A model generated the notes under the pieces. It made no database searches. It was not told the DNA's origin and was given only the letters and a program-made list of their open reading frames with translations. From Nitrospirota bacterium (GTDB taxonomy: Bacteria; Nitrospirota; RBG-16-64-22; JACRHK01), in NCBI GenBank assembly GCA_016217625.1, contig JACRHK010000079.1:1-7382 (forward strand): 7,382 bases of DNA, given 5' to 3'. The translations under genes and the position numbers were made by a program. Shown here one piece after another: positions 1 through 6,223 of the stretch; position 1 is the first letter of the stretch, and each line of letters opens with the position of its first letter.

Positions 1-1005
1 GCTTACCTCTCCAAGCGTGGAGAGAAACGGGATACCGTCATCATTCCCGATTCGGCCCACGGGACCAACCCCGCCAGCGCCCGACTGGCTGGCTTCGACG
101 TCGCCGTCGTCCGATCGAACGCCGGCGGGCGGATCGACACCGATCACCTCAAGACGCTCCTGTCGGATCGCACCGCGGTCATCATGATCACGAACCCCAA
201 CACGCTGGGGTTGTTCGAAGACGAGATCGCGACGATCGCGGACCTCGTGCACGCAGCCGGCGGGCTGGTCTATCTCGACGGGGCGAATCTGAACGCGCTC
301 CTGGGGCTCGCGCGGCCGGGGGACATGGGGTTCGACGTGGTGCACTTCAACCTGCACAAGACCTTCTCCACCCCCCACGGCGGGGGCGGCCCCGGCTCAG
401 GCCCCGTGGGGGTGACGGAAGCCCTGGTCCCCTTCCTCCCCGTCCCCATGATCGATCGCGTCGGAGACCGGTACGTGCTCTCGGAAGACCGCCCTCTCAC
501 CATCGGACGGATGCACGGCTTCCACGGCAACGCCCTGGTCCTCGTGAGGGCCTACGCCTACATCCGGACGCTAGGCCCCGAGGGGCTCCGGCGGGCGGCC
601 GAGCACGCGATCTTGAACGCGAACTACCTGAAGGCCCGCCTGGCCGGCACGTTCGAGGTCCCCTTCGACCGGATCTGCCAGCACGAGTTTGTCCTCTCGG
701 CCCGCCGGTTCAAGGAGAAGGGGGTCGGCGCCTGGGACATCGCCAAGCGCCTCCTGGATTACGGCGTGCACCCCCCCACGGTCTATTTCCCGCTGATCGT
801 CCCGGAGGCGCTGATGATTGAGCCGCCGGAGACCGAATCGAAGGAGACGCTCGACGCCTTTGCCGACGCGCTCCTCGCCGTGGCCGTGGAGGCCGAGAGG
901 GACCCCGATCTCATCAGGCAGGCGCCCCACACGATGCCGGTGCGCCGCCTCGACGAGGTCCGCGCCGCAAGGCAGCCCGATCTGCGATGGAGGGATGAGG
1001 GGTAA
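1..1005 (+). CDS. gcvPB: Glycine dehydrogenase (decarboxylating) subunit 2, C-terminal part (5' end outside window)
   Basis: PLP-dependent P-protein half of the glycine cleavage system. It decarboxylates glycine and passes the aminomethyl group to the lipoyl H-protein in the cytoplasm. The frame is open from base 1 (starting [11 protein letters not shown]) and ends at TAA 1003-1005, giving 334 residues. The split-type subunit is usually about 480-490 residues, so roughly 150 N-terminal residues lie upstream. Visible family signatures are [12 protein letters not shown] near the left edge, [20 protein letters not shown], and the PLP-lysine motif [16 protein letters not shown], with the lysine codon at 358-360. 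The C-terminal half keeps the MHGFHGN and [11 protein letters not shown] motifs. The first ATG inside the window (184) is internal and is not the start. The usual partners gcvPA, gcvH and gcvT would lie upstream, outside the window. Repeats and a hairpin follow the stop. Confidence 0.96.
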   Translation, partial: AYLSKRGEKRDTVIIPDSAHGTNPASARLAGFDVAVVRSNAGGRIDTDHLKTLLSDRTAVIMITNPNTLGLFEDEIATIADLVHAAGGLVYLDGANLNALLGLARPGDMGFDVVHFNLHKTFSTPHGGGGPGSGPVGVTEALVPFLPVPMIDRVGDRYVLSEDRPLTIGRMHGFHGNALVLVRAYAYIRTLGPEGLRRAAEHAILNANYLKARLAGTFEVPFDRICQHEFVLSARRFKEKGVGAWDIAKRLLDYGVHPPTVYFPLIVPEALMIEPPETESKETLDAFADALLAVAVEAERDPDLIRQAPHTMPVRRLDEVRAARQPDLRWRDEG

Positions 1006-1006
1006 G

Positions 1007-1058
1007 TGGATGGGTGGATGGGTGGATAGATGGATCGGTTGATAGGTGGATGGGTTGA
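1007..1058. repeat. Decayed tetranucleotide array (TGGA/TGGG) after gcvPB
   Basis: Thirteen consecutive 4-bp units, mostly TGGA and TGGG, with variants TAGA, TCGG, TTGA and TAGG. They begin one base after the gcvPB stop codon. The plus strand is almost free of C here (one C at 1036) and carries several GG/GGG runs, so the transcript tail could form a G-quadruplex. No coding potential is evident. Confidence 0.75.
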
Positions 1059-1097
1059 ATGGCCGTTGGGAGAGATTGGAGGCAAGGGAAAAAGCGT

Positions 1098-1185
1098 TAG
1101 AGGTTAGAGGTTGGAGGTTGGAGGCAGAAGGCAGGAGGTTCTTGCCTCAAGCCTCAAACCTCAAGCCTCAAGCCTCAAACCTCTA
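1098..1185. repeat. Long hairpin made of heptamer repeats between convergent genes
   Basis: The left arm has six heptamers (1100-1141: GAGGTTA, GAGGTTG twice, GAGGCAG, AAGGCAG, GAGGTTC). The right arm has six more (1144-1185: GCCTCAA twice, ACCTCAA, GCCTCAA twice, ACCTCTA). The arms pair around a TTCTTG loop (1139-1144). The heptamer register is kept along the whole stem, with mismatches recurring roughly once per repeat. It lies between the 3' ends of gcvPB (+) and the small gene (-), so it could slow or end transcription from both sides. There is no U-tract of a classical intrinsic terminator. Confidence 0.7.
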
Positions 1186-1189
1186 CCCG

Positions 1190-1366
1190 TTACGTTTCTT
1201 CCTTGGTCGGCTCGGCCGGAGCGGCCGGCGCCTCCGGCGCCTTGTCCTCTTCCGTGTAGACCGCGATGATGCTCGTGACCTTGATGTTCGCCTTCTCCAG
1301 CGCCTTCTTCACCTCGGTGAGCTTGGCGTCCTGCACTTTCACCAGAAAATTGATCCGTTTGGTCAT
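1190..1366 (-). CDS. Small 58-residue protein with acidic Ala/Pro-rich tail, unknown function
   Basis: I do not recognise a named family. The start is ATG 1366-1364, preceded by a GGGGAGA Shine-Dalgarno about five bases upstream and, further up, a TTGACG/TAAAAT promoter. The frame stays open upstream to 1891, but that part antisenses the DUF4388 gene and is not coding. Residues 4-38 (INFLVKVQ, then DAKLTEVKKALEKANI, then KVTSIIAVYTEE) read as strand-helix-strand, like half of a ferredoxin or ACT-type fold. Residues 39-58 are a low-complexity tail of Glu, Lys, Ala and Pro that is probably disordered. No signal peptide, membrane segment or cysteine is present. It is transcribed divergently from the DUF4388/SRPBCC pair. 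The good ribosome site, promoter and amphipathic pattern make it a real gene despite its size. Confidence 0.75.
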   Translation of the reverse strand: MTKRINFLVKVQDAKLTEVKKALEKANIKVTSIIAVYTEEDKAPEAPAAPAEPTKEET

Positions 1367-1392
1367 CGTGTTCTCCCCATTTTGCACTTTGC

Positions 1393-1420
1393 ATTTTACA
1401 ATGTCTCTTCGTTTCGTCAA
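1393..1420 (-). promoter_or_regulatory. Promoter of the 58-residue small protein
   Basis: On the minus strand there is a TTGACG -35 (1420-1415), a 16-base spacer and a TAAAAT -10 (1398-1393). Transcription would start near 1386, leaving a leader of about 20 bases that includes the GGGGAGA ribosome site. It lies back to back with the promoter at 1438-1467. Confidence 0.6.
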
Positions 1421-1437
1421 GAAAATTCTCTCCTCGT

Positions 1438-1467
1438 TTGATCCCAAGATTCCCCTTCGGGTATAAT
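1438..1467 (+). promoter_or_regulatory. Promoter of the DUF4388-SRPBCC unit; fixes the start codon
   Basis: TTGATC -35 (1438-1443), 18-base spacer and a perfect TATAAT -10 (1462-1467). Transcription would begin near 1474. The in-frame ATG at 1466 lies inside the -10 box and would not be in the mRNA. The ATG at 1487 follows a GAGGAA (1479-1484) ribosome site and is therefore the better start. Confidence 0.65.
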
Positions 1468-1486
1468 GCCGCTTGAACGAGGAACA

Positions 1487-2008
1487 ATGAACCCGAGGCA
1501 GCAAGAGATAGCGGGCCGGATCGAGGAGGAAACACTCCCCACGCTCCTGGAGCGCCTGGAGCTCCGGAAGGCCACGGGCATCCTGACCCTCGCCAACGGC
1601 AGCGTCGCGAAGAGCGTCTATCTCTCGGAGGGGCGGATCGTCTTTGCCGCCTCCAACCTCCCGGAAGACCGGATGGGGGATCTCCTGCTCCGCAGGGGGA
1701 AGCTCACCCCCGCTCAATACGAGTCCTCCGTGGAGATCCTGCGCCGGACCGGAAAGAAACACGGAGCCGTATTGGTCGAGCTGGGCTACCTGGCCCCCCA
1801 TGAGCTGTTCCTCGCGCTCAAAGACCAAGTCAAGGAGATCCTCTTCAGCCTCCTGCCCTGGGAAGAGGGAACTTTCTCCTTCGCGGCCCAACCGCTCCCC
1901 CGGGAGGTGATCCTCCTCAAGCTGGACATCATCGAGATCGTCGAGGAGGCCCTTCGCCGGCTCAAACAGCCTGCAGACGAAATCGCCCCGCCTTCCTCAC
2001 CCCAATGA
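1487..2008 (+). CDS. DUF4388 domain protein (PatA N-terminal-like)
   Basis: A 173-residue cytoplasmic protein of the DUF4388 family, found in gliding, regulatory and cyst-forming bacteria and usually linked to signalling. Its biochemical role is not established. Family features in order: a helix with LPTLLERLELRKATGIL (residues 17-33), the strand pair ending YLSEGRIVFAAS (45-56), a helical middle with GDLLLRRGKL and ELGYLAPHELFLAL, and the conserved WEEGTFSF near residues 125-132. No receiver, kinase or GAF domain is fused to it. A longer start at 1466 would add seven residues but overlaps the -10 box, so 1487 is chosen. The stop TGA overlaps the next gene's ATG (ATGA at 2005-2008), implying translational coupling with the SRPBCC protein and a shared job. 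Confidence 0.88.
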   Translation: MNPRQQEIAGRIEEETLPTLLERLELRKATGILTLANGSVAKSVYLSEGRIVFAASNLPEDRMGDLLLRRGKLTPAQYESSVEILRRTGKKHGAVLVELGYLAPHELFLALKDQVKEILFSLLPWEEGTFSFAAQPLPREVILLKLDIIEIVEEALRRLKQPADEIAPPSSPQ

Positions 2009-2529
2009 AGATTGCCCAGAGCGTCGACATCCATGCCCCGCCCGAAGAGGTGTTCGCGCTCCTGAAGGATGTCGAGCGGCGGGCCCGGTTGAACCCGCAC
2101 GCGCAATCGTTGAGCATCCGGCCGCTGACCGAAGGCCCCTTCGGCAAGGGAAGCCGGTTCCGCATCCGGCTCCGGAGCGGGGACCGGTGGATCACCTACG
2201 ACAGTGAATGGATCGAGTGCGAGGAGAACCGGCGGATCGTCGCCCGTTCCATCACCCCCGGCCGGGAGCTCCGGGTCACGCTCTGTGTGGAAGCCATCCC
2301 AGGTGGAAGCCGTCTCACGCACGAGGAAGAGTTTCTGCCCGTCACGGAGGAGACCCACGACAGGGCTTGGTGGCGGCGCCTCCTCCGCACGGTCCTCCTC
2401 ATGGAGCTCCCCGGATTCCCGCATTTCGAGGTCACGGAGATGTCGGAGGCGGTCAAAAAGCAGGCGGAGGAATACCTCAAGGACTGGATGGAAGCAATCA
2501 AAACCGAGCTGGAAGGGAGTGGTGGCTGA
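2005..2529 (+). CDS. SRPBCC (START/polyketide cyclase-like) family protein
   Basis: A 174-residue protein with the helix-grip fold used to bind hydrophobic ligands; the ligand cannot be told from sequence. Support comes from the N-terminal IAQSVDIHAPPEEVFALLKDVER (a strand, then the helix carrying the PPEEVF signature typical of the family), RITPL-like strands around residues 37-60, DSEWIECEENRRIV (66-79), RVTLCVEAIPGGSRLTHEEEF (90-110) and a long C-terminal helix (146-170). Basic and aromatic residues at 120-127 (RAWWRRLL) are followed by a hydrophobic run, possibly a membrane-surface contact. Its start overlaps the DUF4388 stop by four bases and there is no separate ribosome site, so expression is probably coupled. 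The stop at 2527-2529 abuts the stop of the convergent GAF gene. Confidence 0.85.
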   Translation: MKIAQSVDIHAPPEEVFALLKDVERRARLNPHAQSLSIRPLTEGPFGKGSRFRIRLRSGDRWITYDSEWIECEENRRIVARSITPGRELRVTLCVEAIPGGSRLTHEEEFLPVTEETHDRAWWRRLLRTVLLMELPGFPHFEVTEMSEAVKKQAEEYLKDWMEAIKTELEGSGG

Positions 2530-3324
2530 TCAGGCGAGGGCGCGGACCGCCGCCTTCAAGCGGGCGTTCTCGATGGCCATCGACGCATGGTTGGAGAAAA
2601 TGGAGATCAGCCGGAGGTCCTGCTCGGTGAAGTGCCGCCCGATCTCCTCGGCGCCCACGCTCACGTTGAGGACGCCGATCGTCTCGCCCGCAGCTTGCAG
2701 GGGGACGCACATCGCCGAGGGGATCTTGTCGTCGCGCACCACAAAGCGCCGGAACCGCTCATCCTGCACCCTGCCCGCGAGGAGGAGCGGTTCGCCCTGC
2801 GCCGCCACCCACCCCGCCACCCCCTCGCCAAGCGGCTGGGCTGCGCTCTGGATGACCTCTTCCGTAAGGCCGACCGCCGCGGCAATCTCTAACACCCCGC
2901 GTTTCCTGTCGATCAGCATGACAGAGCCGTTTTTCGCGTCGACCAAGTCCAGCGCCGCATGGATGATCGCCTCATAGGTCTTCTCGGGAACGCGGTTCGC
3001 GTTCACGGTGCTGATGGCCCGGTAGAGCGCGGCGATTTCCTGGAGCTTCCCCCCCAGGGATTCGACCTTCCCCTGCGCCGACCGGAGATCCCGCTCCTTT
3101 TGGATGATCGCCTCCACCAGTTCCATGCGATCGCGCTTGAGGCGGCGCTCCCTCTGGATCACGTAGAGGCAGAAGAGGATCGAGAGGATGCCCAGACCCG
3201 GGATGAGCTGCCCCCGCCCCTCCAGGACAGCCAGGACGATCACCGTGGTCGAGAAGATCACGATGAGGAGCAGGGCAATGAACAGGAGCTCGGTCCGTTT
3301 TTGTTCAATCTTGCGGAGATCCAT
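2530..3324 (-). CDS. Membrane-anchored GAF domain sensor without an output domain
   Basis: A 264-residue protein. Residues 12-34 and 40-56 are two hydrophobic membrane segments separated by a short loop. Residues 57-105 form a charged, heptad-like coiled coil. Residues 112-256 are a GAF domain, with PLGEGVAGWVA (165-175), SAMCVPLQAAGETIGVLNV (203-221) and the final FSNHASMAIENARL helix (243-256). GAF domains bind small molecules or chromophores, and the ligand here is unknown. No histidine kinase, GGDEF, EAL or phosphatase domain follows, and the chain stops nine residues after the GAF helix. It must therefore act through a partner, perhaps by coiled-coil dimerisation. The start ATG 3324-3322 has a GGAGGG ribosome site (3333-3328), and a TTGACA promoter lies upstream. 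Confidence 0.88.
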   Translation of the reverse strand: MDLRKIEQKRTELLFIALLLIVIFSTTVIVLAVLEGRGQLIPGLGILSILFCLYVIQRERRLKRDRMELVEAIIQKERDLRSAQGKVESLGGKLQEIAALYRAISTVNANRVPEKTYEAIIHAALDLVDAKNGSVMLIDRKRGVLEIAAAVGLTEEVIQSAAQPLGEGVAGWVAAQGEPLLLAGRVQDERFRRFVVRDDKIPSAMCVPLQAAGETIGVLNVSVGAEEIGRHFTEQDLRLISIFSNHASMAIENARLKAAVRALA

Positions 3325-3353
3325 AGGCCCTCCGAACGTGAGGAGATACGGAA

Positions 3354-3382
3354 AACCTACCCCCCATCCCCCTGTGTGTCAA
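3354..3382 (-). promoter_or_regulatory. Promoter of the GAF sensor gene
   Basis: On the minus strand there is a perfect TTGACA -35 (3382-3377), a 17-base spacer rich in G, and a weak TAGGTT -10 (3359-3354). It sits in the 80-bp gap after mnmA, about 30 bases upstream of the GAF start codon. Confidence 0.5.
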
Positions 3383-3383
3383 G

Positions 3384-3409
3384 GGTCACGGGCCACGGTC
3401 ACGGTCACG
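3384..3409. repeat. GGTCAC hexamer repeats at the mnmA 3' end
   Basis: Units are GGTCACG, GGCCAC, GGTCAC and GGTCAC, in near-tandem. They run through the mnmA stop codon (3405-3407) and stop just before the -35 of the GAF promoter. This is a short decayed repeat of unknown role. Confidence 0.6.
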
Positions 3410-4496
3410 ATCTAAGAATAGTCCCCCCCCCCAGCACCCGTTCTCCCCAATAGAAGACGGCGGCCTGACCGGGGGCTATCCCCCGTTGCGGCTCGGCAAA
3501 GATCACGCGCGCCCGATCCATTCCCTCCGGGATCAGGCCGGCAGACACCGGCGGCATCATAGACCGGTACTTGACCTCCACTTCCAGCGCGTCTCCCAAC
3601 CGCTCGACGGCAATCCAGTTGAGGTCCCCGACAGGGATCTTCCCTGTCCCGAGATCCCCCTCTTCTCCCACGATGACGGCGTTGCGTTCGGGCTCAATCG
3701 CCACCACATATTGGCGCTTCCCTGCGGCGAGACCGATCCCCCGTCGCTGGCCGACCGTGTAGTGGCCGATCCCCCGGTGCTCGCCAAGCACCTCTCCCCG
3801 AGGCGAGAGCAGAGGGCCCGGCCGCATCCGTCCCGGCGTGACGGCCTCCAGCCACTGTCCCGGCCGGCCTTCGGGAAGGAAGCAGATCTCCTGGCTGTCG
3901 GCCTTTTCGGCGACGGGGAGACCCAACCTCCGCGCCTCCTCCCGGACCTCCTCCTTCGTCAGACCCCCCAGGGGAAAGATCGTGCGGCCGAGCTGGGCCT
4001 GTGTCATCGGATAGAGGACGTAAGACTGATCCTTCCGCGCATCCCGCCCCCGAAGCAGGACAAACCGCCCGAGGCCATCGTCCCAGGCGACCCGCGCATA
4101 GTGCCCCGTGGCAATGAAATCCGCCCCCACGGCCCGGGCATGGGCCAGTAGGAAGTCGAACTTGATGGAGCGGTTGCACTCCACGCAGGGATTCGGCGTC
4201 ACCCCCACGAGATACGCCTCCGCAAATGGCTGGATGACCCGCTTCCGGAACGCCTCGCGCACATCGATCACCTCATACGGGATGCCGAGCCGCCCGCACA
4301 CGGCCTCGGCGTCCTCCACCGCCTCCAGGGCGCAGCACCCCCGATAGGTGGCGGGGTCCACGGGGACCGTCTGCGCCCAGACCTGGAACGTCACGCCGTG
4401 GACCTCGTAGCCGGCCTCTAAAAGTAGCGCGGCCGCCACGCTCGAATCCACGCCGCCGCTCATGCCGACAATCACCTTCTTGCTGCTTCTCTCCAT
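3405..4496 (-). CDS. mnmA: tRNA-specific 2-thiouridylase MnmA
   Basis: Cytoplasmic enzyme that adenylates U34 of tRNA Lys/Glu/Gln and replaces its oxygen with sulfur from a persulfide. The 363-residue length is normal for the family. The PP-loop ATP site GMSGGVDSSV is at residues 11-20. The nucleophilic cysteine motif TPNPCVECN holds C104, and the persulfide-carrying C205 is in ADSQEICFLPEG. GHYAR (131-135) and GQRRGIGL (249-256) are conserved, and the C-terminal beta-barrel ends in the usual VLGGGTI. The ribosome site GAGGA lies in the last codons of larE, whose stop is only three bases upstream, so the two are one operon. An oddity is that the GGG motif near the end is encoded in a run of ten G residues (plus strand C at 3423-3432). 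Slippage there would alter only the last few residues. Confidence 0.97.
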   Translation of the reverse strand: MERSSKKVIVGMSGGVDSSVAAALLLEAGYEVHGVTFQVWAQTVPVDPATYRGCCALEAVEDAEAVCGRLGIPYEVIDVREAFRKRVIQPFAEAYLVGVTPNPCVECNRSIKFDFLLAHARAVGADFIATGHYARVAWDDGLGRFVLLRGRDARKDQSYVLYPMTQAQLGRTIFPLGGLTKEEVREEARRLGLPVAEKADSQEICFLPEGRPGQWLEAVTPGRMRPGPLLSPRGEVLGEHRGIGHYTVGQRRGIGLAAGKRQYVVAIEPERNAVIVGEEGDLGTGKIPVGDLNWIAVERLGDALEVEVKYRSMMPPVSAGLIPEGMDRARVIFAEPQRGIAPGQAAVFYWGERVLGGGTILRS

Positions 4497-4499
4497 CTT

Positions 4500-5345
4500 C
4501 TATCCTCTGTCCTCTATCTTCTTCTTCACCCCATAGCTTTCCAGATCCACCGCCACATGGCGGAACCCAAGAACCCTGAGAGATCGCACCACCATATCAC
4601 GAACCTCAGCGTCCTCCCAGCGCGCCCATTCCTCAGGTCCGACTTCTATCCGCGCTACTTCCCCATGGTGCCGGACGCGCACCTGGCGGAACCCCAGATC
4701 CTGAAGGATCTCCTCAGCCTGCCGGACTTGTTCCAGCATGTCAGGCTGGATCTGCGTTCCAAATGGTATCCGCGATGAGAGACAAGCCGAGGCCGGCTTG
4801 TCCCAGGTCTGGATCCCTGCACACCTGCTCAGCTCCCGTATCTCTGCTTTTACGAGGCCTGCCTCGCGGAGCGGGCTTCGGACGCCATGGGTTCTGGCCG
4901 CCTGCATGCCGGGCCGATCTGCCGGGTCATCCTCGGCGTTTGTCCCGTCTGCCACCCAGGCGATCCCCAGCGCCGCCGCCATCGGCACCAACCGGCCAAA
5001 GAGATCATCTTTGCAGAAATAGCAGCGGTCCGGCTGATTCCGGCGGTACCCCTCGCGGTCCATCTCCTCCGTCTCGACGAGGAGATGCGGGATGCCCAGC
5101 CCGTGGAGGATCTTGCGCGTCGCCTCCAAGTCGCGCACGGGATAGCTGGGCGACACCGCCGTCACGGCCATGACGCGATCCCCCAGCGCCTCGTGGGCTG
5201 CGAAGGTCAGGAACATGCTGTCTGTCCCGCCCGAGCACGCCACCAGCAGGCTCCCCATCTCCCGGAGAAATGTTTGCAGACGCCCGGACTTCTCCGCAAG
5301 GACCCTATTTGGAGTGTCGATATTCAAGTCCATGTCGATGGTCAA
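4500..5345 (-). CDS. larE: LarE-type ATP-dependent PP-loop sulfur transferase
   Basis: LarE adenylates a carboxyl group of pyridinium dicarboxylate mononucleotide and installs sulfur while building the nickel-pincer cofactor of lactate racemase and related enzymes. Seen here: a PP-loop CSGGTDSMFL (37-46), NQPDRCYFCKDDLF (103-116), DGTNAEDDPADRPG (133-146), GVRSPL (154-159) and WDKPASACLSSRIPFG (181-196). The 281-residue length is normal. C108, C111 and C188 correspond to the three-cysteine form. The Lactiplantibacillus enzyme has only the last of these and sacrifices its sulfur, whereas three-cysteine homologues carry a [4Fe-4S] cluster. The start is uncertain: TTG 5345 or ATG 5333, neither with a clear ribosome site. 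It follows cysE by about 95 bases and precedes mnmA by three. larA, larB and larC are not in the window, so another sulfur-insertion role is possible. Confidence 0.88.
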   Translation of the reverse strand: MTIDMDLNIDTPNRVLAEKSGRLQTFLREMGSLLVACSGGTDSMFLTFAAHEALGDRVMAVTAVSPSYPVRDLEATRKILHGLGIPHLLVETEEMDREGYRRNQPDRCYFCKDDLFGRLVPMAAALGIAWVADGTNAEDDPADRPGMQAARTHGVRSPLREAGLVKAEIRELSRCAGIQTWDKPASACLSSRIPFGTQIQPDMLEQVRQAEEILQDLGFRQVRVRHHGEVARIEVGPEEWARWEDAEVRDMVVRSLRVLGFRHVAVDLESYGVKKKIEDRG

Positions 5346-5381
5346 ACAGCAATGCGCTTCGTGCCGCGGGCCAACGGGCTA

Positions 5382-5408
5382 CGCGCTTATGGCGGGATTT
5401 GAAGCGCG
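5382..5408. repeat. 7-bp inverted repeat in the cysE-larE gap
   Basis: CGCGCTT (5382-5388) pairs perfectly with AAGCGCG (5402-5408) around a 13-base loop. It lies in the 95-base gap between the cysE stop and the larE start, together with a second GCGCTT copy at 5354-5359 and GC-rich AGCGCGGAGCACGGAGCG text. It may be a processing or attenuation hairpin inside the operon. No U-tract follows it. Confidence 0.4.
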
Positions 5409-5440
5409 AGGCACGCAGCGCGGAGCACGGAGCGTCCTTC

Positions 5441-6103
5441 TCAACCCTCAATTTTCGATTGCTGTTTCTCCATTTCCCGCACCCGGTGCTCCAGCTCCGC
5501 CAACCGGTGGGTGAGCCGCCGGAGCAAATACAGCTCCGGGTCCGGGAGGTTGCCGTGCGCGAGCATCTGCTCCTCCGTAAGCTTCTCGCCCCGGTGCGCG
5601 ACCACCTTGGCTGGGACGCCGACCACTGTGCAGTCATCCGGCACCGGGCGGACGACGACGGAGCCGGCCCCGATTCGCACGCAGTGACCGATCGTGATCG
5701 GGCCCAGGACCACGGCGCCGGCCCCGACGACCACATGATCGCCTAACGTCGGGTGGCGCTTCCCCCGCTCTTTGCCCGTCCCGCCCAGCGTCACCCCCTG
5801 GTAGAGGAGCACCCCCTTGCCCAGGATCGACGTTTCGCCGATGACGACCCCCATCCCGTGGTCGATGAAGCACCCGGGACCGATCTGCGCACCGTGATGG
5901 ATCTCCACGCCGGTCAGGAAGCGGCTGATCTGGGACAGGAGCCGGGGCAACAAGGGGACGCGCCACCGCCAGAAGGCATGGGCCACGCGGTGGAGGATCA
6001 GGGCATGGAGGCCCGAGTAGCAGGTCAGGACCTCCAGGATATTCCGGGCCGCCGGGTCATGCTCAAACACCGCCCGGACATCTTGGCGCAGGCTCGCAAA
6101 CAT
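5441..6103 (-). CDS. cysE: Serine O-acetyltransferase (short type)
   Basis: Transfers acetyl from acetyl-CoA to L-serine, giving O-acetylserine for cysteine synthesis; cytoplasmic. It has 220 residues, the short form lacking the long N-terminal region of the E. coli enzyme. A helical N-terminal part (1-62) is followed by a left-handed beta-helix of hexapeptide repeats: [28 protein letters not shown] (64-91), with H82 at the catalytic histidine position, the acetyl-CoA loop [19 protein letters not shown] (106-123), and [31 protein letters not shown]. Residues 172-216 form a charged coiled-coil tail. The start ATG 6103-6101 has no ribosome site, but a -10 box ends six bases upstream, so the mRNA should be leaderless. 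It is first in an apparent cysE-larE-mnmA operon. A copy of its promoter and first five codons occurs at 7169-7226. Confidence 0.95.
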   Translation of the reverse strand: MFASLRQDVRAVFEHDPAARNILEVLTCYSGLHALILHRVAHAFWRWRVPLLPRLLSQISRFLTGVEIHHGAQIGPGCFIDHGMGVVIGETSILGKGVLLYQGVTLGGTGKERGKRHPTLGDHVVVGAGAVVLGPITIGHCVRIGAGSVVVRPVPDDCTVVGVPAKVVAHRGEKLTEEQMLAHGNLPDPELYLLRRLTHRLAELEHRVREMEKQQSKIEG

Positions 6104-6145
6104 GGGTTGATTCTATCGGGAACGGGGTAGGAAGTCAACGCGCGG
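6088..6145 (-). repeat. Direct repeat copy A: cysE promoter and first codons
   Basis: Fifty-eight bases that align without gaps to 7169-7226 with 50 identities. The first 35 plus-strand bases differ only once, and seven of the eight differences lie in the promoter spacer and upstream. It covers the first five cysE codons, the six-base gap, the -10, the spacer and the -35. The two copies are in the same orientation, 1,081 bp apart. Confidence 0.85.
6110..6138 (-). promoter_or_regulatory. Promoter of cysE, predicted leaderless
   Basis: On the minus strand there is a TTGACT -35 (6138-6133), a 17-base spacer and a TAGAAT -10 (6115-6110), followed by only six bases (6109-6104) before the cysE ATG. 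A start seven bases after the -10 falls on the A of ATG. No Shine-Dalgarno is present, which agrees with leaderless translation. Confidence 0.75.
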
Positions 6146-6223
6146 CGGTCAACAAGACCCGCTTCAGCCCAGAACAAACGTGTGATCGGCAAAAATAATG
6201 GTTTTTCGCATTGCGAGGAGATC

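Noticed and set aside
1100..1185. CRISPR array
   Set aside because: Units are only seven bases with no spacers, and the two halves are inverted relative to each other.
1367..1891. Minus-strand extension of the 58-residue gene to 233 residues
   Set aside because: It is antisense to the DUF4388 gene, crosses two promoters, and a good ribosome site and promoter mark ATG 1366 as the true start.
2204..2977. 257-residue plus-strand frame across the SRPBCC and GAF genes
   Set aside because: Arg/Ser-rich composition, it overlaps two well-supported genes in other frames and no family is recognised; a typical high-GC shadow.
2959..4151. Two long plus-strand frames opposite the GAF gene and mnmA
   Set aside because: They are antisense to genes with clear domain motifs. 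Their proteins are His/Pro/Arg/Asp-rich with no recognisable fold and no ribosome sites.
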